DNA of 64,000 bases from the NCBI RefSeq assembly GCF_004193775.1, contig NC_041021.1, positions 14,465,198 to 14,529,197 of the forward strand, written 5' to 3'. The notes beneath the pieces are model-generated. The model ran no database searches. It was given only the letters and a program-made list of their open reading frames with translations, and was not told the DNA's origin. The position numbers were made by a program, and so were the translations under genes. This DNA is from Glycine soja (Eukaryota; Streptophyta; Magnoliopsida; Fabales; Fabaceae). Below, in pieces: positions 46,516 to 57,084 of the stretch; the stretch's first letter is position 1; each line of letters starts with the position of its first letter.

Positions 46516-46740
46516 AATAAAATTTGTTTCAATCCTAAGACCCTAGTTTTCTATGATTGCACTGGATAGCTTATAATTAATCTTTAGTTTTGAGCCACTC
46601 GCTATACTTAATTTCTTTAAGGTTTTCTCAAAGAATTTTGTAGGAATTAGTCCTTCTAAAATATAGTTTGAATCAGCTCCTGTGTCAAATAGAGCCATTG
46701 TATCTAAAACAAAATCATTTATAATGATTCTACTATTAAT
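46516..46740 (-). pseudogene. Caulimovirid aspartic protease region
   Basis: The active site MALFDTGADSN, with DTGA coded at 46675-46686 on the minus strand, stands between coat and RT in the same frame as both. Short stops on either side (46741 and before 46515) break the polyprotein. This protease would cleave the polyprotein into its mature parts. Confidence 0.75.
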
Positions 46741-48159
46741 TTAAAACTTTTGGATTTTAATCTTGTTGATTAATCCCATGAACATTTCATCATCTTGACC
46801 TTCATCTTTTTCTTCTTTGACCTCATTATTCGAATCACTGTGTTCTTCAAAATGAGAAAGGATGATTTGATGAATTTCTTGTTGTTGTTTGAGCTCTTTA
46901 ACTTCTTGTTTAAGGTTATTAATCTCTGTTTGAAGATCTTGGATTGGGGTTGGTTTAACGGAAGTATTTTCTAATCTGTTGAGAATATTACTCACATCAA
47001 ATTTGTTGTTAGTAATAAATTCTATTGGTTTAGGTTTGGCTTCCAAAGATTTTTTAAGTTTATTCAGGAAAACCTTCTTTTCTTGAGGGTCAGGTATGGA
47101 ATTGATTGCTTCAAACAAGAGATCCTATTCTTTTGTTAAAGTGTCAACCTCTTGTATATCTTCCTCCTATGTGGATGATACTTGATCATCCTGTTGGATT
47201 TGGTTAAGATTTTCCTCCGAAGATACTTCCCCAGTTTCTTCTTCTAAGGTTTCAATGAGTAGATTATTAATTTTCTCTTCAATGGATGGATCTAGATTGA
47301 GGTTTCTTAATTTCTTCTTCAACCTACAATATTTGCTTATGTGACCTTGTTTTCCATAATTGTAGCATACTACTTTGGTTCTAGGTTTCATAACCGGTTT
47401 AGGCATATTGGTGTCTCTGCTGATTGAGGCTTTGTGCGAGTATTTCCTGTTTGGAAATCTCTTTTTATTGAAATTTTTGTTCTCATGAAATTCTTTTTTG
47501 GGGTTTTGTTTTTTCTTTTGTTCGCATAAAGACCCTAAATCTTTTTTAGTTTGGGCTTTCTCCTTGGCTAGTTGTCTCTGAATTTTGTCATCTTGACAAA
47601 TTTTTAAGGCTACCTTCTGGACATAGGAAATTAATTGTCCATAACTTAAATTGTCATATGGAATATCTCCGTTGATAGATTGACTAAGAATTTTACCTCT
47701 AACCTTATCGCCTAATGATCTTGGAAGTCCGGCTTGAAATTTCTCTTTCCAGAAAGGTTGTTGGCTATCTTCTCTAGTGTAAACTCTAGTCAGGAAGGTG
47801 TCTCTGTACCACCTAAAGTCTGCCAAAGTCCTACACTTAAGATTGTATAGTAATTCTGCTGACCTATCTTTCCAAACTGATGGGTCACCAATAAAATGTT
47901 AGGCTATTGTAAAAACAAGGGTATTAATAGCGTTAGGGATCTCTTCATCATCATCATTTGTAATGACTTTTCCATTGGGGTCTGTTTTAACAGTGGTGTA
48001 TATTTTTGTCTTTTCTTTGTTAGTGAGATAATTATCCCACCATCCTTTTAATTGACCAGAGAATCCTGCCACAAGAATGTCTACAATTGTTTCTTCTAGA
48101 CACTCATGGGATGTTTGGTATGCCGTGGCTACCATGGTCATATGCTGAAGGGTATTCAT
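46741..48159 (-). pseudogene. Caulimovirid coat-protein region, knuckle damaged
   Basis: The frame runs 48159-47899, 47826-47167 and 47118-46741, all in one phase and separated only by nonsense codons (stops at 47899, 47167 and near 47122). It has FSGQLKGWWDNYLTN, FQAGLPRSLGDKVR and a Lys-rich segment. The zinc knuckle CYNYGKQGHISKYC follows, with Tyr in place of its second Cys, consistent with a single G-to-A change (TGT to TAT). An acidic coiled-coil-like tail has ETEINNLKQEVKELKQQQE wording. The knuckle normally binds viral RNA for packaging. Confidence 0.8.
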
Positions 48160-49329
48160 GATGTTATATTATGTTTGAGCATCTATATTCCATTCATAGA
48201 TGTTGTTTGCACTAAAACTTTTAAAGTTATTTTCGCCTCTTTCTTCTAGTAGAAGGTTTGGGGTGGTTGGTCTTTGGTAATAAAGTTTGGAAGGTGTTTT
48301 CCAATGTTTGGTGTTAATCGGATTAATAACTATTAATCTCGCTTAATAATTCACTATTGCTATCACCTACCTCCTCAGTAGGGAATTTTTGTTTTCTAAG
48401 TTCCCTGAATTTCTGTTTGGCTTTTTTGCTAACCTTAAAAGGTTTGAACAAGGGTTTTTTTCATTTGAACGGCTGGTGATGACAACCCATGGTTCTTTGG
48501 TTCAGTAAAGACCTTTTCTTTACTAATAGATTCCACTAACACCTGAAGGTATTTGTTGGTGTAATTAGCCTGTTCCATTAGGCTCCTAATATCCTTCGGG
48601 GGTTATTTCTTTGTTGACATCCTTTGTCTTAAATGGTGTGGCCATGACAGGTTTATCACTGTTTTCCTTGGCCTTTGGCAATTGGTATTGGGTTGTGGGA
48701 GGTAATTCCAATTGGATTACCTCACCATCTTTGATCTGCCAGTTGGTAATAACATTGGTTATTGGATAACCTATTATGTCATGTTGCCAAGGGTAATCTA
48801 TATTTTCTTTGACAGTATACGCATGGAACCAATCAAAAAAAGGAATATTAGTTTTTACTCTTTAGACAAATTTATAAAATTTGTCTTGAATTTGTTGCCT
48901 TTTTTATCCCCTAAAATGCTGAAAAAACCATCTCCTCTGAGGTTCATTCTCTGGAGAATAAAAGTCTTTTCTAAGGGTTTCCTTATCAATGCTAAATTCA
49001 TTAGATAACATCATAAGGTTCATGGATAGAAGAGTATGTTGGAGATTGAATTGATTTTTGGTCATCTTCTGGTTCCTGATTGTACGCGGTTCTAGGTATA
49101 CTAGAAGTTGTATCTAATCCTTGGAGGTTTATGCTAGAAAACTAGTTATGTGACTCAAATCTAGATAATCCTACTGGAATTGATCGAGTCCTAACTGAGA
49201 AGGACCTCCTTGCTGATTCATATTCAGATTGTCTAGAGGCTTCTATTCTAGAAGAGAACGAATTTCTCCTATTGAAGTTCCACCTTACCAGAATTATCTT
49301 ATTTAATTTGCTCTATGGTAGGGGCAGGT
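48160..49329 (-). pseudogene. Caulimovirid polyprotein, linker between movement and coat
   Basis: Broken frames on the minus strand include YSPENEPQRRWFFQHFRG, PWQHDIIGYPITNVI, NWQIKDGEVIQLELPP and then a Lys-rich section leading to the coat region. Several stops interrupt it. The position is between the movement and coat domains; no separate function is assigned. Confidence 0.5.
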
Positions 49330-50240
49330 CTAGGAATTGAAGGTGTATCCATCCATGACCCATTTTTCAGGAAGAGTTACCTCATCCCATTTTATAGTTC
49401 TTGGGAGAGAAATATTAGCCTTTGTCATATCAGTGATAAACAAAGTCGTTTCTCCTTTTTGTGGTTTGAGAAGAACCCTCGATGCACAAGTGTTCATGAC
49501 CTTATACTGGATTCTATAGATTAAGGCTGCTGGAATTGAACCCTCCTTCATATCTAGGCCATGAAAGTGGATGTTAAGGAATAAGGAGTCAAGGATGTTT
49601 CTATCCATGAGACTCACCATTTTGTTTGGAAAACAGTTGAAATAGACTGGTCCTTGTCCTAGGCTAGTTTCTACTGTTCCTATTAAAGAATCTTCAATTT
49701 TATTGTGCCTAATGTCTCTAAGGCACATCAAGATTATGGCGTCTATGCCCATGTCAATTAATGGTTTGATTTACACCTGGACACATCCTATGTGTAGGTA
49801 TTTGTATTATCTGCTATGTTCAAAGATTGAATTTTTTGATAAAAAAATGGAATTCTTCCCCTATGTCTTCTCCTAGAGGAATATTATTTTCTACAATCTT
49901 AATTACGTAATCAAAACTGTTTTTGTTTTTAATTGTCTCAGGAACATATTATGTATCCTAAGGGATTTCTGGAATACTCCAATCATCCATGTTTTGGTTT
50001 ATCTCCTCGAAGCGTACTTCTTCAGATTTAAGTTTAGGGGTGACCTCGAAGCATGATTTAATTGTCTCAGGAACATATAATGTATTCTCGAAGTGTACTT
50101 CTTTAGGGGTGACCTCGTGGGTCTGATTGTCTTGCTCAGTGAGTAGATTTAAGTTTCTTGGGTCTGAGGTTGTCGATTAAGATGATGAATTAGAATGAAA
50201 AGAGATTTGGGAAAATGAATGTAAGAGACGAGACATGATA
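49330..50240 (-). pseudogene. Caulimovirid movement-protein region
   Basis: The open part 49752-49330 has GTVETSLGQGPVYFNCFPNK, NIHFHGLDMKEGSIPAALIY and CASRVLLKPQKGETTLF, which I read as a 30K-type movement protein. Such proteins widen plasmodesmata for cell-to-cell spread. Upstream (to about 50240, a possible start at MSRLLHSF) the frame is broken by stops. That part also has partly duplicated segments: GAGGTCACCCCTAAA and GAACATAT(A/T)ATGTA each occur twice within about 150 bp. Confidence 0.65.
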
Positions 50241-50622
50241 TAATTCATCCTCGAGTATCTTTGCCTTCATTTGGTTTCATAGGAATATTTTCATAAGGGT
50301 ATATGTTACCAAATTTCATGGATCTAGAAAAATAACTTTTTTTAATACGATTTGAACCTTACTCCCATAGCCACCAGTATATTATATCTTAATATTTTAT
50401 TTAAACAATACACCTTAGCCTTACTGATTTTTCTCATCCACGGGACTTACTGCTGCAGTAACATTCAACTAAAATATCATACTGCTGTACTTCCAGGAAT
50501 ACTATTCAAACACATACTGTTTAGATTAAAGATACTATACAAAACATTAACTGTTCAAACTTTCAGATCCATGAAATCAGTATACATATTTCCTTATGTA
50601 CTATATTCCTACTTCCCCATCT

Positions 50623-50635
50623 GGCTCTGATACCA
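50623..50635 (-). promoter_or_regulatory. tRNA-Met primer site of the pararetrovirus
   Basis: The minus strand reads TGGTATCAGAGCC. In Caulimoviridae this site starts minus-strand DNA synthesis and by convention marks the start of the genome map. It lies just upstream of the first polyprotein region on the same strand, as expected. Confidence 0.85.
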
Positions 50636-50701
50636 GAGTTTGGAGAGATTTTAAGACATAATGATTTGCTTGTATTTGTTATTTTGGTGTGGACTACCAT
50701 C

Positions 50702-50705
<4 letters not shown>

Positions 50706-50732
<27 letters not shown>
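50706..50732. repeat. (TA)n tract beside the pararetrovirus
   Basis: An alternating TA run of about 27 bp lies 70 bp beyond the primer site. Endogenous florendovirus copies have been reported preferentially at TA-rich repeats, so this may be near the integration junction. Confidence 0.8.
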
Positions 50733-50989
50733 CAAGACCAAAATAATTGAAAAAAACTTCTGGAAGACATAAAATTAAAACAAGGTATAATTTATTTTGA
50801 ATTCATAAAAGTCAAAAGAATTGCTTTAATTAGAAGTAAATTCAATTGACATTTATTTTGTTTATTCCAAAAGAAAACCATTGCATATATATACTTTTTT
50901 ATTATTTATTTGTACATAATATATTTATAGGTATATATTATATTTAAATGTAGATATGTTTATTTTTATTATTTTTTACTGTCACTTGG
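50733..50989. other. AT-rich spacer
   Basis: About 260 bp of AT-rich DNA between the (TA)n tract and the Gypsy scrap. No feature is seen. Confidence 0.5.
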
Positions 50990-51170
50990 AATTTATGAAG
51001 GATGACGACTTCAAACTATCATATTAACGTGGAAAGGCTAATGTAGTGGTCAACGCTTTGAGTCGACAGTCGCTACACATGTCTGACATAATGGTAAAAG
51101 AGCTTGACTTGATTGAAGATTTCAAAGATCTAAACTTAGCAATGGAAGTGAAACCATTACTAGAAATAAT
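50990..51170 (+). pseudogene. Gypsy RNase H/integrase junction fragment
   Basis: GKANVVVNALSRQSLHMSDI is the RNase H end of a Ty3/Gypsy polyprotein (the family wording has A-D-A-L-S-R). It continues KELDLIEDFKDLNLAMEV. The fragment is about 180 bp with no flanking domains and is cut on the right by the CACTA-like repeat. Confidence 0.75.
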
Positions 51171-51300
51171 GTATTTAACATCGTTGGCTTACCATCGATT
51201 TTTTATAAAATCGATGTTAACCAAAATGTGGTGGCATACTCATAAATAACATGTGCTTGTTAACATCGGTTTTTTAAAAAAGCGATGTTGTGTTTTAAAT
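51171..51300. repeat. CACTA-like subterminal palindromes
   Basis: Two palindromes, CATCGATTTTTTATAAAATC... and AACATCGGTTTTTTAAAAAA..., belong to the same AACATCGGTT family as 1516-4861. Only a fragment is present, with no clear ends. Confidence 0.55.
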
Positions 51301-51394
51301 TAAATAAAAACCCCAAACCCTTTTCACCCGCGCTAAGTGTGTTCGTTCCACAAACCCTTTTCCTTTGTCTCAGCTCCTCTGTCTCGCGTCTGTC

Positions 51395-54370
51395 ACAACC
51401 TACCCTTCGACGGGAGGGCGAGGCAAAAAGAAAAAGGCGTCTTCTCAAGAAGAAAATGCATGGAGTCGCCACCAACGTTTATTCGAGGAAAACGTTAGAA
51501 AAACCAAAACGAGGTCTGCAAATATTGAAAAGAAGGGTTCGAGAGTTGTCTACGCACGGGGAAGGTATTAGCACCCCATGCGCCCGCCACAAGGGACGGT
51601 TGCCATTAATCGAGTGTGCAAAACATGACTTAAAAATTATGTATTTTCCCTTTTTATGTTTCTTTATTTTTTGGGGTCGACAAGGGGGTGCCCTTACTCC
51701 TACGTATCCTCAGGTGCGATGAGGAATTCAGACCTACGTAGTTCTTTGAGTTTGAACATTTGTGCGTTAAATTGATTTTTATGTTTTTGAAAGATTTATT
51801 TTAATTGCGAACAAAAAGTTGTTTAAGGCATTGAACCTTGAAACGATGTTTTAAATTTTGAAAAGCGGAGAGAATCGTTAAGGCATTGGACCTTGAAATG
51901 ATCTCAAGCGATATTTGATAAAATAGAAGTTAGGTTTTATCTTGGTTTTGTTTATTAACTTTTGATCTCTTTAAAGACAACCTTACAACACTAGTGATCG
52001 GTTAAGATTGAACTTTACAAAGAAAAACGAGATCAAAAGATCTCCATGCAATTGACATTCAACACTTTAAGTCGACTAGCAAGGATCAAAAGATCAACAA
52101 ACGATAGTCCCCAAACGAAATTAGGGTATGATAGTTGCCCCTCTTTACTTATCTTTTATTGGAAATAAAAGGGAAGTAAAGATAAGGACACTAATTTTGT
52201 TCGAGCGACCTTGCTATTCAACTGGGCAACTGGCGAAAACTAAGGAAGTGAAATGGAAAAAACAAGAGGACATTGAAGTCTTATAAAATGTAAAATGGAG
52301 GACATTGAAGTCCTGTAGAGCAGAAGACATTTGAAGTTTTTTTTTGTTTTTTTTAAAGCATAGAAATAGAGGATGTTGAGTCCTAAGAAGCACAAAGACA
52401 AGGACATTGAGTCCTATAAAAGGCAGAAGACGTTGTAGTCTTATAAAGTGTAAAAGACAGAAGACATTGAAGTCTTGTAAAAATGTAAAAGAAAGAAGAC
52501 ATTGAAGTCTTGTAAATGAAGACATTGTAGTCTTTTGAAAGTGTAAATGACTGAAGACATTGAAGTATTTGAAATATAAATGAAGACATTGTAGTCTTTT
52601 GAAATCATAAATGACTAAAGACATTAAAGTCTTGGAAATGTAAATGAAAACATTGCAGTCTTTTGATAGCGTCAATGATTGAAGACATTGAAGTCTTTGA
52701 AATGTAAATGAAGACATTGTAGTCTTTTGAAAGCGTAAATGACTGAAGACATTGAAGTCTTGTAAATGAAGACATTGTAGTCTTTTGAAAGCGTAAATAA
52801 CTGAAGACATTGAAGTCTTTGAAATGTAAATGAAGACATTGTAGTCTTTTGAAAGCGTAAATAACTAAAGACATTGAAGTCTTTGAAATGTAAATGAAGA
52901 CATTGTAGTCTTTTGAAAGCGTAAATAACTAAAGACATTGAAGTCTTCGAAATGTAAATGAAGACATTGTAGTCTTTTAAAAGTGTAAATGACTGAAGAC
53001 ATTGAAGTCTTTGAAATGTAAATGAAGACATTGTAGTCTTTTGAAAGCATAAATGATTGAAGACATTTAAGTCTTTGAAATATAAACGAAGACATTGTAG
53101 TCTTTTGAAAGCGTAAATGACTGAAGACATTGAAGTCTTGTAAATGAAGACATTATAGTCTTTTGAAAGTGTAAATGAAGACATTGTAGTCTTTTGAAAG
53201 TTTAAATGATTGAAGACATTGAAGTCTTTGAAATGTAAATGAAAACATTGTAGTCTTTTGAAAGCATCAATGATTGAAGACATTGAAGTCTTTGAAATGT
53301 AAATGAAGACATTGTAGTCTTTTGAAAACATAAATGACTAAAGACATTGAAGTCTTTGAAATGTAAATAAAGACATTATAGTATTTTAAAAGCATAAATG
53401 ACTAAAGACATTGAAGTCTTTGAAATATAAATGACAGAGGACTTTGAGTCCTATGAAAGCATAAAGACAGAGGACTTTGTCCTATGAAAGATAAAGGCGA
53501 GGACTTTGAGTCCTATGAAAGATATAGGTGAGGACTTTGAGTCCTATATTCTTTGAGAGGGCCTCTCATCCTAAACTCAAAAGATAGGAAGTTAGATTTG
53601 GGAGTTGGTATATAAAGAGAAATCTATGCACTTATAGCCTAATATGAACATGATTTTTGGGATACAGATGCATGCAACCTTCATTTTGAAATGCTAGTAA
53701 TGCAAAAGGTTTTGAATCATGAAAATTGTGTAATGGTCAGGACATTCTTTCCTATTTTTGTGATTTTGATTTGATTTTTTTCTTTTTTTTTGGAAAACAT
53801 AGATTGACTGTCTCTTTCTGAAAGACGTGACAACTCATGAGACCTCATCCTATCTTTTTGCAAATCTCTTCGGGGACTCCCTCATGGTGTATGCTTTGTT
53901 TGATTTAGTCACTTGACAATTTTGGAGTGACGACAGTGGAGCCATTTGACATTTAATCAATCAACTAAAATATTGATCATAGGGTTTGTCCCTTTTTTTT
54001 GTTTAAAAACTTCGATTATTCTGCATAGCAAGAAATATATGGCTTTGGGACCAACCGTATGCACCATGGAAAGATGGCAACGGATGGTTACACTTTGGTG
54101 TATGACCCGGTGAAACTTTCCTAATTTAAGATTATAGAGTGATGTCAAGGGTTTGTCGATCCTGCTAAAACTTGATGAAATAGGCTGATCCCTAAAGAAT
54201 TCATACAACAAAGGCCACCATTGGATTCGAAAGGAATCCTAAGGAGTCTGCATGAGTGACTAACATCAAATGTACCCTACTATCATAATTTTCTTTGGGC
54301 ATCTTCCACGAGCTCCTAGTCGAATGAGTTTTCTTCTCAATGTGCAAGTGCGAAACCTTGAGGATTCTCT

Positions 54371-54401
<31 letters not shown>

Positions 54402-55700
54402 TTTTCAACAATCACAAGCGTGTGTGGGTTTCATTCCAGAATCCCAACTTAAAAGCAAAATTAATCACTCCTTGATCCACATGGGCTTTATTGGGCTTGT
54501 AACGTGGTTAGGGGTACGAGGACTATGAAAGAAAGGATTAGAGAGGCTCAAAGAGTGTTTGAAGGGTTACATTGAGTAAGAACCTCGAGAGTCTTGTTTG
54601 TACTTTATTCATTTCATCTTTTGGGTTGGGATCTACCCCTTTTGTCTTATACATTAATCCTTTTTGCACTTTTGTGCCTTCCTTGTAAAATCTGGAGATC
54701 TTTTGTCTCTCTTTTTCTTCACTCGCCTTTGGCGGATTTTATCTTCTTTTTCTTTTCATTGTTGCCCAAATTCATGCATGTGTTGTTTGTGTTGCTCTTC
54801 CCACTGATTTAGTGGTGGTTCCTACTCAGGGTTCCTATTTTGTTTTTGTTTTTTTTTGTGTTGCTTTTTTTAGAAAATAAATATGCTTTGGCTCGGAGGG
54901 GGTAGCATGGGATAAATTAGTGTTTGGGATGTTGAAACACGGCTATGTGCCATTTCAAATCTTGACTAGATACTTTTGTAGTTTGGATTTTGGGACCAAA
55001 CCCCTGATAAACATGCTTCTGATTGCTTTTATTTTTCTTTTTTTTTCTTTTTATTTTTTTATTAACCCTAACTTTTGCCTAGGCCACCCTTTTGGGTTTT
55101 TGACCTACCGAGTGAGAACTTCTGATCTTCCCCTAGGTTCACTTAAGGCTCATGCATGGTGCCTCTCATTGCCCCAGTGTAGGGCTTTGAGGTATCTATT
55201 GTTGTCTTTTGTCATGACCTTGTAGCAAGGAAAAATGAAAGAAACTGTGCAGGTTCTCAAAAATGCATTTTCAAGGACGAGAAATATTTAGAAGATTTTC
55301 AATTGACAGATTAAGTCTAATGACTCTTGTTCTTGATGACTCAACTTTCTCTCAAAAAGAAAACTTTTAAGAATGATGAAATGAGGTCACATGAATGTCC
55401 GTACTTCTTATTTTTTATTTGAAACACAGCCAATCAAACATTATTTTACTCGCCGTTTATGACACCCTCACCAAACGCGATTGAACAGACTTGGAGTTCA
55501 ACTTAGGAGCGTAGGTCACTTGAGCAAACCAGCGGCTTATATTCACATTCTAGTGAAAGTTAAATAAGCAAAGATATAATTGTGGGAGAATGAGAGACCA
55601 GGACATCAAATTTATCCATATTATTAGCATTGTGACTGTTGTTTACAATAATGGCATAAACCTGAAAATCCTAATGAGTCATTGGAGACATCTAACAAAA
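51395..55700 (-). mobile_element. Tat-like element, non-coding body (right arm)
   Basis: The inverted partner of 38596-41640. It contains TGGAGTCGCCACCAACG near 51461, GACAAGGGGGTGCCCTTACTCC near 51682, a long tandem array at 52250-53560, and GCCCTTATCC-type and CACATGGGCTTTATTGGGC stretches further right. No protease, RT or integrase is seen between the array and the gag end, the same as in the left arm. A poly-T/poly-pyrimidine region lies at 54990-55070. The plus-strand frames here (for example 54920-55225) have no domain. Confidence 0.65.
52250..53560. repeat. Tandem array, 64-bp higher-order unit (right arm)
   Basis: About 40 short units, mostly alternating two types. Type A is GAAGACATTGTAGTCTTTTG plus GAAAGCGTAAAT; type B is GAAGACATTGAAGTCTTTG plus AAATGTAAAT. 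Together they make a 64-66 bp dimer repeated across the middle. Each core is a pseudo-palindrome (AAGAC...GTCTT). The edges carry a GGACTTTGAGTCC variant. The long minus frames (52214-52810, 52672-53331) are array translations, not proteins. It is about three times as long as the left-arm array. Confidence 0.9.
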
Positions 55701-56135
55701 ACCTTCAAATTGCCGCAAGCATCATACATAGTATCACTTGATGACATCAGATTTCACGAGCGATCCTCCACCTCGAATCTCAGCCAGCCTGCATCAATTA
55801 GACTTTGCACCTTATGTTTCAAGGTCATACAATGCTCAATGGAATGCCCCGGAGCTCCTCCATGATAAGCACAGGTTGCATTTGAGTTTTATCCTTGGGA
55901 AAATGGAGGTTGAGGAATCTTTGCTGGGATTATGGCTACCATTGCATTATTGAGTAGATATGGGAGTAAGTTAGCATACGACACAAGAATTGGGGTGAAT
56001 TCTACAAGCTTCTTTTCTAGAAAATTCCTTCCCTGTTGGTGTTTTGGTTCGTGTTAAGGGTGGTGTTTGGTATCGGATGTGCAGTAGGTGGGTTTTGTGG
56101 CTGATTTAGGGGTGGCCTTTGTGGATGATAGGGTG
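55700..56135 (-). pseudogene. Tat/Ogre-type gag 3' part (right arm)
   Basis: Minus-strand words match the left arm: a Pro/Gln/Asn-rich tail, SYANLLPYLLNNAMVAIIP, then AYHGGAPGHSIEHCMTLKHK and LIDAGW. It is cut at 56135 by insertion of the CRM-type element, so the rest of gag should lie beyond that element, outside the window. Confidence 0.75.
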
Positions 56136-57084
56136 TGATGTAAGCTCCATTGGAGCTTGTAGGCCTAGGATCTTCTTCATCAATGGATTCCTTTGCTTCT
56201 TGGAAGATGAATGGCAGCAGAATGGAGAAGGAAGAGAGAGAGGAGACGCCACTTCAAGGAGAAGATGAGTCTAGAAGAAGCTCACCACCATAGGAGGCCA
56301 TGGATAAGAGCTTGGAGGAAGAAGGAGATGAATGAAGGGAGAGGAAGAGAAGAGCACGGAATTTTGTACTCTAAAAGAGCTCTGAAATATGAAGTTTAAT
56401 ATTCAAATGATCAAAGTTGAAAAAAATGCATACACATGACCTCTATTTATAGCCTAAGTGTCACACAAAATTGAAGGGAAATTTGAATTTCAATTCAAAT
56501 TTCACTTGAATTTGAAATTGAATTTGTGGAGCCAAACTTTGGAGCCACAATTTCACTAATTATGATTAGTGAATTTTAGTTATTGTTCAGCCCACTAATC
56601 CAAGATCAATTCCAAGATTCTCCACTCAGTGTGCTTAGGTGTCATGAGGCATGTAAAGCATGAAGAACATGCACAAAGTGTGACTATATGATGTGGCAAT
56701 GGGGTGTAGTAAGCAAATGGTCACCTACCCCTCTAAAATTTAATTGGATTGGGCTTCTACCAAGTCAATTAAATTTTATTTCCCAACAAACACATCAAAT
56801 ATTCACTTAGTCTAGGTGCCCTAAAATACAAGGGCTGAAAAATCCTATATTTCTAGGGTACCCTACCTACATTATGGAGCCCTAAATACAAGGATCAAAT
56901 ATAATGACATCCTAGTCTAATATGTACAAAGATAATTGGACCCAACCTTGGCCCATGGGCTCAGAAATCTACCCTAAGGTTCATGAGAACCCTAGGGCCT
57001 TCTTCAGCAGCTCTAGCCCAATCCTCTTGGAGCCTTATGCTCATGGCTCTAGTCACTGGTCCCTTCTTAGGGAGGATTGCATCA
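56136..57084 (-). mobile_element. 3' LTR of the CRM-type element
   Basis: 949 bp. On the minus strand it starts TGATGCAATCC, straight after the polypurine tract AAGGGGAAGGGGA, and ends GGAGCTTACATCA, giving TGATG...CATCA ends. A TATA box CTATAAATAG is at 56443-56452. The 62-codon plus-strand frame at 56211-56399 recurs in the other LTR and is not a gene. Confidence 0.85.

Larger units (their letters stand above)
41640..50640 (-). mobile_element. Endogenous caulimovirid, florendovirus-like, near full length
   Basis: Reading the minus strand: a tRNA-Met primer site (50623-50635), a movement-protein region (about 50240-49330), a coat-protein region with a knuckle (48159-46741), an aspartic protease (46675-46686), RT (46515-45400), RNase H (45391-44840), a second ORF region (about 44838-41790) and a TATA promoter (41711-41718). 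That is the order of Caulimoviridae with one fused polyprotein plus a second ORF, as in florendoviruses. Without the LTR inserted at 41966-43564 it spans about 7.4 kb, about one viral genome. Multiple stops and at least one frame change show it is inactive. Boundaries are approximate: left about 41640-41700, right about 50640-50735. Genus is from memory; family is firm. Confidence 0.85.

Noticed and set aside
52214..53331. Long minus-strand frames of up to 219 codons with repeated KDYNVFIYISKTSMSS-type wording
   Set aside because: They are translations of a 64-bp tandem array in a retroelement body. All frames are low-information repeats with no start context or domain.
52250..53560. CRISPR-like regular spacing of a short palindromic word
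   Set aside because: Units are contiguous near-identical tandem repeats with no unique spacers and no cas genes, in a plant nuclear context.
56211..56399. 62-codon Arg/Glu-rich frame, repeated at 63633-63821
   Set aside because: The same LTR segment in both LTRs of the CRM-type element, on the strand opposite to its genes.
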